From assembly GCA_947095535.1 (NCBI GenBank), contig OX352772.1, positions 109,737,256 to 109,801,255 of the forward strand: 64,000 nt of DNA, written 5' to 3'. A program made the translations under genes and the position numbers. Below the pieces are notes generated by a model that worked only from the letters and a program-made list of their open reading frames with translations, made no database searches and had not been told where the DNA came from. This DNA comes from Poecilobothrus nobilitatus (taxonomy: Eukaryota; Arthropoda; Insecta; Diptera; Dolichopodidae). Of this stretch, positions 44,074-55,867 are shown piece after piece; the stretch's first letter is position 1; every line of letters begins with the position of its first letter.

Positions 44074-45861
44074 AGTCGATGTCGATGCAACCGACTTATT
44101 AATACCCTACACCCGAATAATTCGAATTAAATTAAAAATCCATAAGTTTTTTTGGCAGCTGCTTTAACTTCTTCCCTTTTCTGTCTTATTCAACTCGAAT
44201 TTCAGGAACGTAAAAGAGGCATCCTCTTAGGATATGCTTGAAACCTTTGTAAAAAATTTTAAGTTTCCATCTTTATTAATTTCGAAGATTGTTAGTCCTT
44301 GGCAGGTGTGTGTCAGGTACCCGAATTGCCACTCCAATTCATCGAATCCATCTCAGGAACATAAAGAAAACATTCCAGAACACAATTGTACTAAATTTAA
44401 AGGTTCTACTTTTGTTGGTTTTGGAGATATGCTCGTTGCTCTTGTGCCCGTCCGGAAGTTTCCAAAATACGAACCCATGGTTCAAATTCTTTCAAATGTC
44501 AGTTTCCAATTTTACAGAAAAAGAAACATAACAGAACACCTTTGTACTAAAAATAAAAGTTATATCTTTGTTGGTTGGGGAGATATACTCGCTTGCTCTG
44601 GGGCTCGTCCGGAAGCTTCCAAGATTTGAACCCATGGACAAAATCCTCATAAATTCCAAAAACATAAATCAAACATGAAGGAACACCATTCTGCCGAATT
44701 TAAAGATTATATCTTTGTTGCTTTTGGAGATAATATCATTTGCTCTGAAGCTCGTTCGGAAGCTTCCAAAATCCGAACCCAAGGCCCAAATCCTCTCAAA
44801 TTTCAGAGACTTAAATAAAACATGAAATAACATCACTGTGCCAAATTTAAGGGTTGTATCTTATTTGGTTTTGGAGATAATCTCATTTGCTCTGGTGCGC
44901 GTTCGGAAGCTTCCAAAATCCAAACCCATTGACCAAATCCTCTTAAATTTCAAAGACATAAATCGAACGGGAAGGAACATCATTGTACAAAATTGAAAAG
45001 TTTTATCTTTGTTGATTTTGGAGATAATCTCGTTTGCTCTGGGGCTCGTTCGGAAGCTTCCAAAATCCGAACCCATGGACCAAATCCTCTCAAATTTTAG
45101 AGACTTAAATGAAATATGAAAGAACACCACTCCGTCAAATTTGAAGGTTATATCTTTATTGGTTTTGGAGATAATCTCATTTGCTCTGGTGCTCGTTCGG
45201 AAGCTTCCAAAATCCAAACCCATTGACCAAATGCTCTTAAATTTCAGAGACACAAATCAAACGGGAAGGAACATCATTGTACAAAATTTAAAGGTTCTAT
45301 CTTTGTTGGTTTTGGAGATAATCTCGTTTGCTCTGGGGCTCGTTCGGAAGTTTCCAATATACGAATCCATGCTTTAAATTCTTTCAAATGTCATTTTTCA
45401 ATTTTATAGAAAAGGAAACATAACAGCACACTCTTGTACTAAAAATAAAGTTTCTATCTTTGTTGGTTGTGTAGATATACTCCTTTTCTCTGGGGCTCGT
45501 TCGGAAGCTTCTAAAATCCGAACCCATGGACCGAATCCTCCCAAGTTTCAGAGACTTAAATAAAACATGAAAGAACACCACTCTGTCAAATTTGAAGGTT
45601 ATGTCTTTATTGGTTTTGGAAATAATCTCATTTGCTCTGGTGCTCTTTCGGAAGCTTCCAAAATCCAAACCCATGAACCAAATCCTCTTAAATGTCAGAG
45701 ACATAAATCATACGGGAAGGAACAACATTGTACAAAAGTTAAAGGTTCTATCTTAGTTGGTTTTTGAGATAATCTCATTTGCTCTGGTGCTCGTTCGGAA
45801 GCTTCCAAAATCGAAACCCATGGACCACATCCTCTTAAATGGACCATGGACCACATCCTCT
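44074..45861 (+). mobile_element. Family-A element lacking its tail (copy E)
   Basis: The 5' end is at 44,074. Units mark at 44,425, 44,581 (156), then 44,728, 44,875, 45,022, 45,169 and 45,316 (147 each), 45,473 (157), 45,620 and 45,767. It ends in a 22-bp duplication (atggaccacatcctctt twice, 45,828-45,862) fused directly to the spacer block. The GGAC run, hairpin and boundary motif are gone. Confidence 0.8.
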
Positions 45862-46372
45862 TTTTTCTGTTATGTGCAGTATTAGTTTTTGCTAAAATAA
45901 AGAAAATTCTTGCAAACGTTTGCGGCTGTTATATAATTTCTCTTAAAAATATATATGTACTTATAAAAAAAGGAAAGTAAATTTTCAAATTGTACTAGGT
46001 TAAATCAATCGGAATCAATTTTTGCATACAAAAACTGAAAGTTTTTAAATTCTTTCTTATTTATGTAGCTAATTTCGTAAATTTGACAGTTGTACTAAAT
46101 ATCAAACTAAGTAACTAACTAAATCCTTTCAATAATAGTAAATTACAAATTATATTGGGAAATTAAATTAGGCATTTGATTAATATTGTGCAAACAACAA
46201 CATTTAATTGTAAAATTGTAAATATTGTATAAGTTAACAAGCCATTAACACATTAATAATTGAATAATTTTTTTGTAAACAAAAATTATATTTTTCCTTC
46301 ACCTTGAACTTGAAATATCATGTTATATATCTTCTTCATTAGCATTTAAGTATTTGAATAAAACTACTATAA
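45862..46372 (+). repeat. Unit-3 spacer block, first part
   Basis: Matches 21,901 onward (gttatgtgcagtattag...). It stops at actactata, where a family-B copy intervenes. Non-coding. Confidence 0.65.
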
Positions 46373-47935
46373 ACGAGGAAGAAGACAGTTGCCTTTGTCA
46401 ACTCTTAGATACCCTTACGAACCGTTAGTATGTTCACAGCCTGTCACTCTGCTTACAATATTATTTTTTTAATATTTTAGTATTTTAAAATAATTTGGGT
46501 GAATTTTATAATTTCTAGTACCATGCGTTGTACATATATTCAAACTATATGTTTATATGTACAATCTTCAAAAGCAGATTCTAACCTTCCACATAACGAT
46601 TATCAATCCAAAACTTTTTTAAATATTGTATAGTACCATTTAATACTAAGCGGTAAATGTATATTAAATTTACTTAGTACAAAATTGTAAATATAATTTT
46701 AAATATTATATTATATTATATTTAAATATTCCACTGACAAAATAATTTCTTATAAGTACAATAAAATACACATATATATGTAAATACGGCGCTATATAAT
46801 ATACATCTATACTCTTATCATTCATTCACTAGTTACATATACGATATGTAAATAAACATGATATTATATAAGTATGTATATATATATCAATATCATACAA
46901 ATAAAAATTCTTCAAGCAACCGTTATGTTGTTTATTTATTTACATTTTCTTGTACTGCGCATTATATCCTCAACAATTTCAAATTATCGAGTAAAACAAA
47001 ATGCAAAAAATTTGTTGAAGAAATTTGTTAGAAAATTTGAAAAAATCAAGTAACACTTTCGTCAATTATAAAGTAACCCTATACTATTAAAAAAAGTTGT
47101 TAACAGAAATAAGAGTATAATGTTGAAGCTTTAATTTTTGTTAATTTTTGAATAAATAAATTCAAAAAAATTTAACAGGTGTTCAAGTTACAGGTGTTTT
47201 AAAAATAGGAAATTTTCTGTTTTTGACCCCTTACAGCTCCTAAACGGGGGGTGATACAAAAAAACTTATTTTCAAAGATCTACCTTCTGTCAAAATTTCA
47301 AGTTTCCAACTTAAACCGTTTAGAAGATAGAAGGATTAAAGGATTTTGCAAAATTTTAGTTTCGCATAACGGTAAATTAAGACACCGTATGCCACAAATA
47401 TATATATATTGTATATATATTTTTAAAGCTAATAACAGTAGTAATCGTTTGGCGTTTTCAAAATGAAGATATACCTTATACAACTTATACTATAACAATT
47501 TAAATATAGAGCTTTTTTGAACCTTTGGAGAGCTGTAGTTCCGTAACGGATGGGGCTACAAAAAAAAAGTTATTAAAAATAAAATTAATATTTTTGTGAG
47601 ATCTAGCAGCAGTTCAAATTTCATAGCTCTATATCAAAAAAAATGTGGGGATCTAAAAGTTAGGTGTTCGAGAGCTACCCTAAGTTTTGGTCCAAACTCA
47701 ACCAAAAAAAATAGGGAACCTACAAATTACTCCCAGAATATTTTGTGTAAATTTCAAGATTCTAGCTTTTGAGTTAGCGTGCTGACGGACGGACGGACGG
47801 ACATGGCTCAAAAGTCTTAGAATTTTTTTTTGATCCGATCCATACCTTTGAAGGTATATCTAGCTCGCATATTTCGAGGTGTTACAAACGGAGGAGTAAT
47901 TTTATTATACCCGATCCTATCGTACGGGTATAATC
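46373..47935 (-). mobile_element. Family-B element, complete, - orientation relative to unit 1
   Basis: Begins with the boundary motif (gaggaagaagacagttgcc), and ends with a GGAC run (47,783-47,803), gttacaaacggagga and the hairpin tatacccg...cgggtata. It replaces about 90 bp present in units 1 and 2. Overlapping ORFs at 47,251-47,483 are chance frames inside it. Confidence 0.75.
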
Positions 47936-49165
47936 AGCTATCTCCGCCACACAACCGACCTCCACTAATCGAAAAGTATAAACCCAAAATTCATAGACTT
48001 TTTATATAATAATTTATGTCAAAGCAAAATAAATTCTAATAATTTAACATAATTTTTTTTATGCAATACCATTCAAAGAAATAGTAAAAATATTATCTAC
48101 ATTCATTTATACATCTATACATGACGCTTACATGATTTTTTTTTTCATTCAAAAATATTAGAAGTAAAAAATAATAAAAACTGGAAACAAATACAAAACA
48201 AACATAAGACTAATATTGAATCTACTAACAAAAACTTTACAGTTTGAATTTTGCTTCATCAACAAGAGAAATAATATGCATAGATATTCATATATAAATT
48301 TTTGGAGATATTAAAAAAAAACAAAAAATTTGACGAAAAACGGAATGTTTATAATTTGTTTATGCTGTTTCTTGGCCAAAACGGAAGTACACTGCAAGCT
48401 AGGTGGAGTGTAACAAGAAACACTATAAAGTAAGAAGAATTTGTTTTTAAATATCGTCGCCTCAGAAAATTATTGTTGTATGTAGCAAAACATAGTTAGT
48501 GTTAAATCAACTTTGAAGTTTTAAAGAGGTGCTAAAACCGTACGGTAGAATGCTTTTAAACTTAATACCCCTATTGCTGTGTGAAGAGAGAAACCAAGTG
48601 CAAATTTTCTAATCCGTGCCGCAAAATTGTACACATTTAAGTTACGGTTTTAATAAAAATTACATCCAAACCTTTTTAAGAGCGAAACATATATTGCAAA
48701 TCTAAATTTACATTATTTTAATAGGTTAGGTAATACATTTACTAATTCTCTGTAATCAGTTCTTTAACTAGTGCGGAACTAGTTTGATTTTCTACTAGAA
48801 TATTATAAAATATAATATAAATGTATTGTATACATACGAAACTGAACATATACAATAATAAATCATATTAAATATGCAAAAGTGGTAAAAAATTAAAAAA
48901 ATTTGTGCTGCAAAAAAGATAACATACAACAATAATTTACTGACATTTTTTTCATGTTTTTGTAAGAAAATTTGTTGTATGTAACAAAATTTTTTCACAT
49001 ACAACAAAAAGCATACTCATATTGATCAGAAACTGATACATACAACAAAAGTCATACCAGATATCCTTAAAACGGTAAAAGATACCATTAGAATATGATT
49101 GATGCCAAAAGCTCATAGACGTGAGTTGTGTTGGTTATTATAAGTTATTTTTTTTATATTTTTAG
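47936..49165 (+). repeat. Unit-3 spacer with truncated family-T element
   Basis: The family-T left TIR is at 48,459. The right part is missing: at about 49,085 the sequence jumps (ccattagaatatgattgatgcc) to the block before the 68-codon ORF. The same deletion is present in unit 4, so units 3 and 4 share a recent ancestor. No gene. Confidence 0.65.
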
Positions 49166-49481
49166 ATACCCTGGACTTTCCGTTTGTTGCGTTAGTGAAG
49201 CGTGGCAGCGCAATTTTTTTTATTGTGTTGTTTTTAGGCTTTTGGATTAGGTTGTTTTTGTATTTATTTTGATTCATGTTGTTGTGTTTGTACGTGGTAT
49301 AGATGTTGCAGTTATAGTATAAACGAGTTTTTAAAATAAATTAATAATGTAAATCAACTAACAATAAATTGATTCTAAAAATCTTTCAAAATGTATAGAA
49401 AATATAACTCTTTACAAACTTGTGTTCCTAAAAGTATAAATAACAAAAACTATTTAAACAGTTTTTAGTAAAATTAAAGGA

Positions 49482-49688
49482 ATGGAGGAACAAGGTCAGA
49501 ATCCAAATTTATTTTTAAGTTACACATATTTTCTCAATAAGAGTCATACATTAAAAATTGCTGTTGGAGTTGACTGTGAGTCATGTGAAGCTTTAAGTAT
49601 GTTTCACCGTATTGGTAAAAAGGCAATTGTCTTAAAATATCATGAATGGAATAAATTTTATTACGAATTTAACAAAAAACTCAATTAG
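49482..49688 (+). CDS. 68-codon ORF, unit 3 copy
   Basis: Same ORF as at 36,283, with Val for Phe in GVD, Cys for Tyr and Met for Leu/Ile. Identical in protein sequence to the unit 4 copy. The upstream block 49,166-49,481 is equivalent to 35,941-36,282. Confidence 0.35.
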   Translation: MEEQGQNPNLFLSYTYFLNKSHTLKIAVGVDCESCEALSMFHRIGKKAIVLKYHEWNKFYYEFNKKLN

Positions 49689-49737
49689 CAGACAATAAAA
49701 GATATTTATTTATATACAAAAAAAAAAAAAAAAGTAT

Positions 49738-50040
49738 TGTTGCGTGTTTGTCGGTTCGCAATTATTTTTCTGTTTTCCAATAAATAAAAACATTTTAACT
49801 TTACTTTATCTTTTCGGTTTATTAGATCTTAACTCTATTACATCCAAATTATAACTCTTTTCTATTTACAGAAATTGGCGATATTTATACAAAATTTCTT
49901 ATATTCTAGAACATTGAATGTTACTTTACATTTCTCTAGAAAACTTATTACTAATACTAATACAAAATATAATGGTATGTTAATGTAATGTTAATGTAAT
50001 GTTAACGTTACTATTATTCTTAAAGCTAATATTATTTATT
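49738..50040 (-). repeat. Gypsy LTR fragment, unit 3
   Basis: Begins TGTTGCGTG and stops in ctaatattatttatt at 50,040, where family-B/family-A lead-in sequence follows (equivalent to about 40,310). The whole Gypsy body is deleted from this unit. Confidence 0.75.
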
Positions 50041-50150
50041 TATTACATATAGTTAAAATATAAGTACAACCCATAGTTCTAGAAATTATAAAATTCATCA
50101 GAATTATTTTAAAATACTAAAAAATAAAAAAAAAACAAGTAAATGTAACA
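50041..50150 (+). repeat. Lead-in to family A after the unit-3 deletion
   Basis: Short stretch acatatagttaaaatataagtac... equivalent to 43,975-44,073. It marks the right side of the deletion. Confidence 0.65.
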
Positions 50151-51471
50151 GTCGATGTCGATGCAACCGACTTATTAATACCCTACACCTGAATAATTCG
50201 AATTAAATTAAAAATCCATAAGTTTTTTTGGCAGCTGCTTTAACTTCTTCCCTTTTCTGTCTTATTCAACTCGAATTTCAGGAACGTAAAAGAGGTATCC
50301 TCTTGGGATATGCTTGAAACCTTTGTAAAAAATTTTAAGTTTCTATCTTTATTAATTTCGAAGATTGTTAGTCCTTGGGAGGTGTGTGTCAGGTACCCGA
50401 ATTGCCACTCCAATTCATTGAATCCATCTCAGGAACATAAAGAAAACATTCCAGAACACAATTGTACTAAATTTAAAGGTTCTACTTTTGTTGGTTTTGG
50501 AGATATGCTCGTCCGGATGTTTCCAAAATACGAACCCATGGTTCAAATTCTTTCAAATGTCAGTTTCCAATTTTACAGAAAAGGAAACATAACAGAACAC
50601 CTTTGTACTAAAAATAAAAGTTATATCTTTGTTGGTTGTGGAGATATACTCGCTTGCTCTGGGGCTCGTCCGGAAGCTTCCAAGATTTGAACCCATGGAC
50701 AAAATCCTCATAAATTCCAAAAACATAAATCAAACATGAAGGAACACCATTCTGCCGAATTTAAAGATTATATCTTTGTTGCTTTTGGAGATAATATCAT
50801 TTGCTCTGAAGCTCGTTCGGAAGCTTCCAAAATTCGAACCCATGGACCAAATCCTCCCAAGTTTCAGAGACTTAAATAAAACATGAAAGAACACCACTCT
50901 GTCAAATTTGAAGGTTATATCTTTATTGGTTTTGGAAATAATCTCATTTGCTCTGGTGCTCGTTCGGAAGCTTCCAAAATCCAAACCCATGAACCAAATC
51001 CTCTTAAATTTCAGAGACATAAATCATACGGGAAGCAACAACATTGTACAAAAGTTAAAGGTTCTATCTTAGTTGGTTTTTGAGATAATCTCATTTGCTC
51101 TGGTGCTCGTTCGGAAGCTTCCAAAATCCAAATCCGTAGACTAAATCCTCTTAAATTTCAGAGGCATAAATCGAACGGGAAGGAACATAATTGTACAAAA
51201 TTTAAAGTTTCTATCTTTGTTGATTTTGGAGATAATCTCGTTTGCTCTGGGGCTCGTTCGGAAGCTTCCACAATCTGAACCCATTAACCAAATCCTCTCA
51301 AATTTTAGAGACTTAAATAAAACATGAAGGAGCACCACTCTGTCAAATTTGAAGGTTATATCTTCATTGGTTTTGGAGATAATCTCATTTGCTCTGGTGC
51401 TCGTTCGGAAGCTTCCAAAATCGAAACCCATGAACCACATCCTCTTAAATGGACCATGGACCACATCCTCT
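50151..51471 (+). mobile_element. Family-A element, contracted (copy F)
   Basis: Marks at 50,501, 50,642 (141, with the gttgctcttgtgcccg phrase lost), 50,789, 50,936, 51,083, 51,230 and 51,377 (147 each). Relative to copy E it lacks about 451 bp (two 147-bp repeats plus the 157-bp unit). Same fused right end as copy E. Confidence 0.8.
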
Positions 51472-51984
51472 TTTTTCTGTTATGTGCAGTATTAGTTTTT
51501 GCTAAAATAAAGAAAATTCTTGCAAACGTTTGCGGCTGTTATATAATTTCTCTTAAAAATATATATGTAATTATAACAAAAGGAAAGTAAATTTTCAAAT
51601 TGTACCAGGTTAAATCAATCGGAATCAATTTTTGCATACAAAAACTGAAAGTTTTTAAATTCTTTCTTATTTATGTAGCTAATTTCGTAAATTTGACAGT
51701 TGTACTAAATATCAAACTAAGTAACTAACTAAATCCTTTCAATAATAGTAAATTACAAATTATATTGGGAAATTAAATTAGGCATTTGATTAATATTGTG
51801 CAAACAACAACATTTAATTGTAAAATTGTAAATATTGTATAAGTTAACAAGCCATTAACACATTAATAATTGAATAATTTTATTGTAAACAAAAATTATA
51901 TTTTTCCTTCACCTTGAACTTGAAATATCATGTTATATATCTTCTTCATTAGCATTTAAGTATTTGAATAAAACTACTATAAAC
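51472..51984 (+). repeat. Unit-4 spacer block, first part
   Basis: Near-copy of 45,862-46,372 (offset 5,610). Non-coding. Confidence 0.65.
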
Positions 51985-53562
51985 GAGGAAGAAGACAGTT
52001 GCCTTTGTCAACTCTTAGATACCCTTACGAACCGTTAGTATGTTCACAGCCTGTCACTCTGCTTACAATATTATTTTTTTAATATTTTAGTATTTTAAAA
52101 TAATTTGGGTGAATTTTATAATTTCTAGTACCATGCGTTGTACATATATTCAAACTATATGTTTATATGTACAATCTTCAAAAGCAGATTCTAACCTTCC
52201 ACATAACGATTATCAATCCAAAACTTTTTTAAATATTGTATAGTACCATTTAATACTAAGCGGTAAATGTATATTAAATTTACTTAGTACAAAATAGTAA
52301 ATATAATTTTAAATATTATATTATATTATATTTAAATATTCCACTGACAAAATAATTTCTTATAAGTACAATAAAATACACATATGTATGTAAATACGGC
52401 GCTATATAATATACATCTATACTCTTATCATTCATTCACTAGTTACATATACGATATGTAAATAAACATGATATTATATAAGTATGTATATATATCAATA
52501 TCATACAAATAAAAATTCTTCAAGCAACCGTTATGTTGTTTATTTATTTACATTTTCTTGTACTGCGCATTATATCCTCAACAATTTCAAATTATCGAGT
52601 AAAACAAAATGCAAAAAATTTGTTGAAGAAATTTGTTAGAAAATTTGAAAAAATCAAGTAACACTTTCGTCAATTATAAAGTAACCCTATACTATTAAAA
52701 AAAGTTGTTAACAGAAATAAGAGTATAATGTTGAAGCTTTAATTTTTGTTAATTTTTGAATAAATAAATTCAAAAAAATTTAACAGGTGTTCAAGTTACA
52801 GGTGTTTTAAAAATAGGAAATTTTCTGTTTTTGACCCCTTACAGCTCCTAAACGGGGGGTGATACAAAAAAACTTATTTTCAAAGATCTACCTTCTGTCA
52901 AAATTTCAAGTTTCCAACTTAAACCGTTTAGAAGATAGAAGGATTAAAGGATTTTGCAAAATTTTAGTTTCGCATAACGGTAAATTAAGACACCGTATGC
53001 CACAAATATATATATATTGTATATATACTTTTAAAGCTAATAACAGTAGTAATCGTTTGGCGTTTTCAAAATGAAGATATACCTTATACAACTTATGCTA
53101 TAACAATTTAAATATAGAGCTTTTTTGAACCTTTGGAGAGCTGTAGTTCCGTAACGGATGGGGCTACAAAAAAAAAGTTATTAAAAATAAAATTAATATT
53201 TTTGTGAGATCTAGCAGCAGTTCAAATTTCATAGCTCTATTTCAAAAAAAATGTGGGGATCTAAAAGTTAGGTGTTCGAGAGCTACCCTAAGTTTTGGTC
53301 CAAACTCAATCAAAAAAAATAAGGAACCTACAAATTACTCCCAGAATATTTTGTGTAAATTTCAAGATTCTAGCTTTCTTAGTTTTTGAGTTAGCGTGCT
53401 GACGGACGGACGGACGGACGGACATGGCTCAAAAGTCTTAGAATTTTTTTTTGATCCGATCCATACCTTTGAAGGTATATCTAGCTCGCATATTTCGAGG
53501 TGTTACAAACGGAGGAGTAATTTTATTATACCCGATCCTATCGTACGGGTATAATCAGCTAT
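51985..53562 (-). mobile_element. Family-B element, unit 4
   Basis: Near-copy of 46,373-47,935. The GGAC run is longer (53,401-53,424) and an extra cttagttttt stands before it, closer to the presumed ancestral phrase. Non-coding. Confidence 0.75.
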
Positions 53563-54795
53563 CTCCGCCACAGAACCGACCTCCACTAATCGAAAAGTAT
53601 AAACCCAAAATTCATAGACTTTTTATATAATAATTTATGTCAAAGCAAAATAAATTCTAATAATTTAACATAATTTTTTTTATGCAATACCATTCAAAGA
53701 AATAGTAAAAATATTATCTATATTCATTTATACATCTATACATGACGCTTACATGATTTTTTTTTCATTCAAAAATATTAGAAGTAAAAAATAATAAAAA
53801 CTGGAAACAAATACAAAACAAACATAAGACTAATATTGAATCTACTAACAAAAACTTTACAGTTTGAATTTTGCTTCATCAACAAGAGAAATAATATGCA
53901 TAGATATATATATATATAAATTTTTGGAGATATTAAAAAAAAGCAAAAAATTTGACGAAAAACGGAATGTTTATAATTTGTTTATGCTGTTTCTTGGCCA
54001 AAACGGAAGTACACTGCAAGCTAGGTGGAGTGTAACAAGAAACACTATAATTTGATAAAGTAAGAAGAATTTGTTTTTAAATATCGTCGCCTCAGAAAAT
54101 TATTGTTGTATGTAGCAAAACATAGTTAGTGTTAAATCAACTTTGAAGTTTTAAAGAGGTGCTAAAACCGTACGGTAGAATGCTTTTAAACTTAATACCC
54201 CTATTGCTGTGTGAAGAGAGAAAACAAGTGCAAATTTTCTAATCCGTGCCGCAAAATTGTACACATTTAAGTTACGGTTTTAATAAAAATTACATCCAAA
54301 CCTTTTTAAGAGCGAAACATATATTGCAAATCTAAATTTACATTATTTTAATAGGTTAGGTAATACATTTACTAATTCTCTGTAATCAGTTCTTTAACTA
54401 GTGCGGAACTAGTTTGATTTTCTACTAGAATATTATAAAATATAATATAAATGTATTGTATACATACGAAACTGAACATATACAATAATAAATCATATTA
54501 AATATGCAAAAGTGGTAAAAAAATAAAAAATTTTGTGCTGCAAAAAGGCTAACATACAACAATAATTTACTGACATTTTTTTCATGTTTTTGTAAGAAAA
54601 TTTGTTGTATGTAACAAAATTTTTTCACAAACAACAAAAAGCATACTCATATTGATCAGAAACTGATACATACAGCAAAAGTCATACCAGATATCCTTAA
54701 AACGGTAAAAGACACCATTAGAATATGATTGATGCCAAAAGCTCATAGACGTGAGTTGTGTTGGTTATTATAAGTTATTTTTTTTATATTTTTAG
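53563..54795 (+). repeat. Unit-4 spacer with truncated family-T element
   Basis: Left TIR at 54,089, with the same right-hand deletion as unit 3. No gene. Confidence 0.65.
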
Positions 54796-55111
54796 ATACC
54801 CTGGACTTTCCGTTTGTTGCGTTAGTGAAGCGTGGCAGCGCAATTTTTTTTATTGTGTTGTTTTTAGGCTTTTGGATTAGGTTGTTTTTGTATTTATTTT
54901 GATTCATGTTGTTGTGTTTGTACGTGGTATAGATGTTGCAGTTATAGTATAAACGAGTTTTTAAAATAAATTAATAATGTAAATCAACTAACAATAAATT
55001 GATTCTAAAAATCTTTCAAAATGTATAGAAAATATAACTCTTTACAAACTTGTGTTCCTAAAAGTATAAATAACAAAAACTATTTAAACAGTTTTTAGTA
55101 AAATTAAAGGA

Positions 55112-55318
55112 ATGGAGGAACAAGGTCAGAATCCAAATTTATTTTTAAGTTACACATATTTTCTCAATAAGAGTCATACATTAAAAATTGCTGTTGGAGT
55201 TGACTGTGAGTCATGTGAAGCTTTAAGTATGTTTCACCGTATTGGTAAAAAGGCAATTGTCTTAAAATATCATGAATGGAATAAATTTTATTACGAATTT
55301 AACAAAAAACTCAATTAG
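55112..55318 (+). CDS. 68-codon ORF, unit 4 copy
   Basis: Identical protein to the copy at 49,482. It precedes the LTR of the most complete Gypsy copy. The block 54,796-55,111 upstream is the conserved leader beginning ccctggactttccg. Confidence 0.35.
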   Translation: MEEQGQNPNLFLSYTYFLNKSHTLKIAVGVDCESCEALSMFHRIGKKAIVLKYHEWNKFYYEFNKKLN

Positions 55319-55367
55319 CAGACAATAAAAGATATTTATTTATATACAAAAAAAAAAAAAAAAGTAT

Positions 55368-55867
55368 TGTTGCGTGTTTGTCGGTTCGCAATTATTTTTC
55401 TGTTTTCCAATAAATAAAAACATTTTAACTTTACTTTATCTTTTCGGTTTATTAGATCTTAACTCTATTACATCCAAATTATAACTCTTTTCTATTTACA
55501 GAAATTGGCGATATTTATACAAAATTTCTTATATTCTAGAACATTGAATGTTACTTTACATTTCTCTAGAAAACTTATTACTAATACTAATACAAAATAT
55601 AATGGTATGTTAATGTAATGTTAATGTAATGTTAACGTTACTATTATTCTTAAAGCTAATATTATTTATTTCACTTATATTTCTATATAGTATTAGATTA
55701 TTTCTATTATGTTCTAGATTATTCCTTTTCCAGATTGTTCTATTTACAACAGCTAATATTATTTATTTCACTTATATTTCTATTTAACTTTAGATTATTC
55801 TTCCTATGTTCTAGATTATTCCAAATTGTTCTATTTACTACTTTTCCAGATTGTTCTATTTACAACA
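55368..55867 (-). repeat. Gypsy LTR, unit 4 (complete, 500 bp)
   Basis: TGTTG...CAACA ends, same 500-bp length as in unit 2, with the polypurine tract adjoining. No matching 5' LTR is seen near 60,640. Confidence 0.8.

Larger units (their letters stand above)
41077..44747 (+). repeat. Tandem duplication, second copy (3,671 bp)
   Basis: Second copy of 37,406-41,076. Its right edge passes without a break into further 147-bp units, showing that the family-A continuation is ancestral and the 41,076/41,077 join is the new one. Confidence 0.9.

Noticed and set aside
47251..47483. Paired overlapping ORFs on both strands (also 52,859-53,091)
   Set aside because: Inside family-B repeat, overlapping each other on opposite strands, with no family resemblance.
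48795..49007. 70-codon Phe/Tyr-rich minus ORF (also 54,425-54,637)
   Set aside because: Within the AT-rich family-T element. No homology and lost in the other units.
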